Assembly: GCA_951640165.1 (NCBI GenBank)
Contig: OX621249.1
Location: 6,561,001 to 6,625,000 of the forward strand
Source: Pseudoips prasinana
Lineage: Eukaryota > Arthropoda > Insecta > Lepidoptera > Nolidae
Direction of reading: 5' to 3'
Length of the DNA stretch: 64,000 nt
Positions 63,191-64,000 of this stretch are shown here, piece by piece. The translations under genes and the position numbers were made by a program. The notes under the pieces are model-generated. The model did no database searches, was not told the DNA's origin, and worked only from the letters and a program-made list of their open reading frames with translations. Within the stretch, counting starts at the first letter, position 1; every line of letters starts with the position of its first letter.

Positions 63191-64000
63191 TTTAGCGTTG
63201 CATTGCTGGGACATTATGCGAATGGGACGTTTTGCTAATGGGACATTCTGCGAATGGGACGTTCTGCGAATGGGACGTTTTGCGAATAGGACGTTTTTTT
63301 ACGGTGGGACGTTCTGCGACTAAACCGTTTTTAGAAGTTACTTATTTATTACCTTTGATTAAAGCTCTAGCCGGAGAATCGCAAAGAATGCTCTTATTTT
63401 AACGTCAACCTTACATGACTTTCCTTATTTTGTTGTAATATCGAGCCCATTCTCCAATTCCTTCAATTCTGACACTGCAGGACCCAAATAAGCACTTAAA
63501 TCGGATGGCTTTGATTGTCCTTCATATATACCAATTACTATGGGAGTTTTATTTGACAATTCAAATATGTTGCATAAAATTGGCCACATCTGATGTCGTG
63601 AACTTTTATAAATGGGTAGTCCATCAATATTTATATTCAGCGAAATTTGGGTCGGTACCTCAATTATTGCTTCTAATATGTTTTTAAGTTGTATTTTTAA
63701 ACCATTATGCCAATAATGTCCTGAACAGATAGAATTTATACATATTTCCAAAGCATTCGTTTTCAGAAGAGTCCTTGGGTCCTTTGGTAGTACAAAAGGT
63801 AATCTTTTATTTAATATGCTAAACAAATCAGGCAAGTGTGCTAGAGGAATATTACATTTAAGAGCCCACTGTCGTATGTTTTCACGAAACTCGTAATTTT
63901 CGTCCTCAGTGTTAGTTTCACACCAGTTTTCCTGGTCTTCATCGCTTTCTTCTTCTAAAATAGTTTTTATTAGGTCACTAGAAAATGAACATGAGTTGCT

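Larger units (their letters stand above)
62112..63326. mobile_element. non-autonomous DNA transposon with tandem-repeat inverted ends and 8-bp duplication
   Basis: Ends GGTTTAGTCGC (62112) and GCGACTAAACC (to 63326). GTTTTTAG flanks both sides (62104-62111, 63327-63334). Each end continues inward as an array of a 16-bp unit, CGCARAACGTCCCATT-like: about 8 copies on the left, 6-7 inverted on the right. An 8-bp duplication fits hAT-like transposition. No transposase is present. It sits inside the intron (62045-63352) of the CACTA-like gene. Confidence 0.85.
61013..64000 (-). pseudogene. CACTA (EnSpm)-like transposase, two exons seen, runs off right edge
   Basis: Exon part 64000-63353: NYEFRENIRQWALKCNIPLA, LKTNALEICINSICSGHYWH, SLNINIDGLPIYKSSRHQMW (catalytic region) and IGIYEGQSKPSDLSAYLGPA. 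A stop at 63425 and a one-base shift near 63390 precede DSPARALIKG. Donor G|GTAATA at 63352, acceptor GTCTTAG at 62045. Joined, the frame gives IKGVANFNAKDGCLKC, the usual Cys motif after the catalytic core. It continues (shifts near 62005 and 61925) with WCARDIDKVSS, VLAHWKASEHRSFLFYLSFI and VHNLSHLVDEVRKFGILQTY (DUF4218-like) to 61013. The protein would excise CACTA elements. The terminal repeats were not found. Confidence 0.65.

Overview
The window looks like a block of insect heterochromatin, most likely lepidopteran, built almost entirely from transposable elements nested in one another. The taxonomic clues are the tRNA-derived SINEs, mag-type Ty3/gypsy elements with short LTRs, a Dong/R4 retrotransposon, four different piggyBac families, and a non-LTR fragment ending in TTTGAC repeats. 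No rRNA gene, authentic tRNA gene or CRISPR array was seen. I recognised no intact host gene. Two or three small gene-like pieces of unknown identity are listed. The organism is inferred from element content and was not tested by any search.

Layout. 1-4.9 kb: a piggyBac transposase running off the left edge, a DIRS-like relic whose putative intron holds a 92-bp tandem repeat, a SINE and a non-LTR RNase H tail. 4.9-20.3 kb: one nested stack. An old outer piggyBac is split by a second piggyBac (TTAA sites at 5182 and 16570) and by a third (17501-20091). The second carries a Ty3 element (10433-14506), a non-LTR RT (about 5260-7330), and a SINE whose ATT tail was itself hit by a Dong element (about 7823-10375). 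Removing the guests makes the piggyBac reading frames continuous. 20.5-22.4 kb: a gene-like minus-strand locus with a 17-residue repeat, split by a truncated retrotransposon. 24.1-27.9 kb: an apparently intact mariner and a 2.4-kb TIR element between TA tracts.

28-36.7 kb: Ty3/gypsy relics, including a paired-LTR element (31674-35869) inserted in the opposite direction into a decayed relative. 36.7-49.9 kb: non-LTR elements. Two copies of one family face each other about 7 kb apart, with gypsy, Dong and other non-LTR fragments between them. 50.0-51.1 kb: a broken rhabdovirus nucleoprotein gene, an endogenous viral element. 52.7-53.0 kb: a near-perfect palindrome with arms of about 157 bp. 53-57.8 kb: mostly AT-rich sequence without a recognised gene. 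57.8-64 kb: a DUF4806-like gene converging on a CACTA (EnSpm)-like transposase that runs off the right edge. The transposase intron contains a further DNA transposon with tandem-repeat ends and an 8-bp target duplication.

Functionally, nearly every coding piece is transposase, gag-pol, RT or endonuclease, and most carry stops, frameshifts or deletions. The mariner (24143-25162) is the only full-length element gene that looks intact. Dense nesting, opposed copies, a palindrome and a captured viral gene are what a piRNA cluster or a W chromosome looks like. That is a hypothesis that small-RNA or male/female coverage data would settle.
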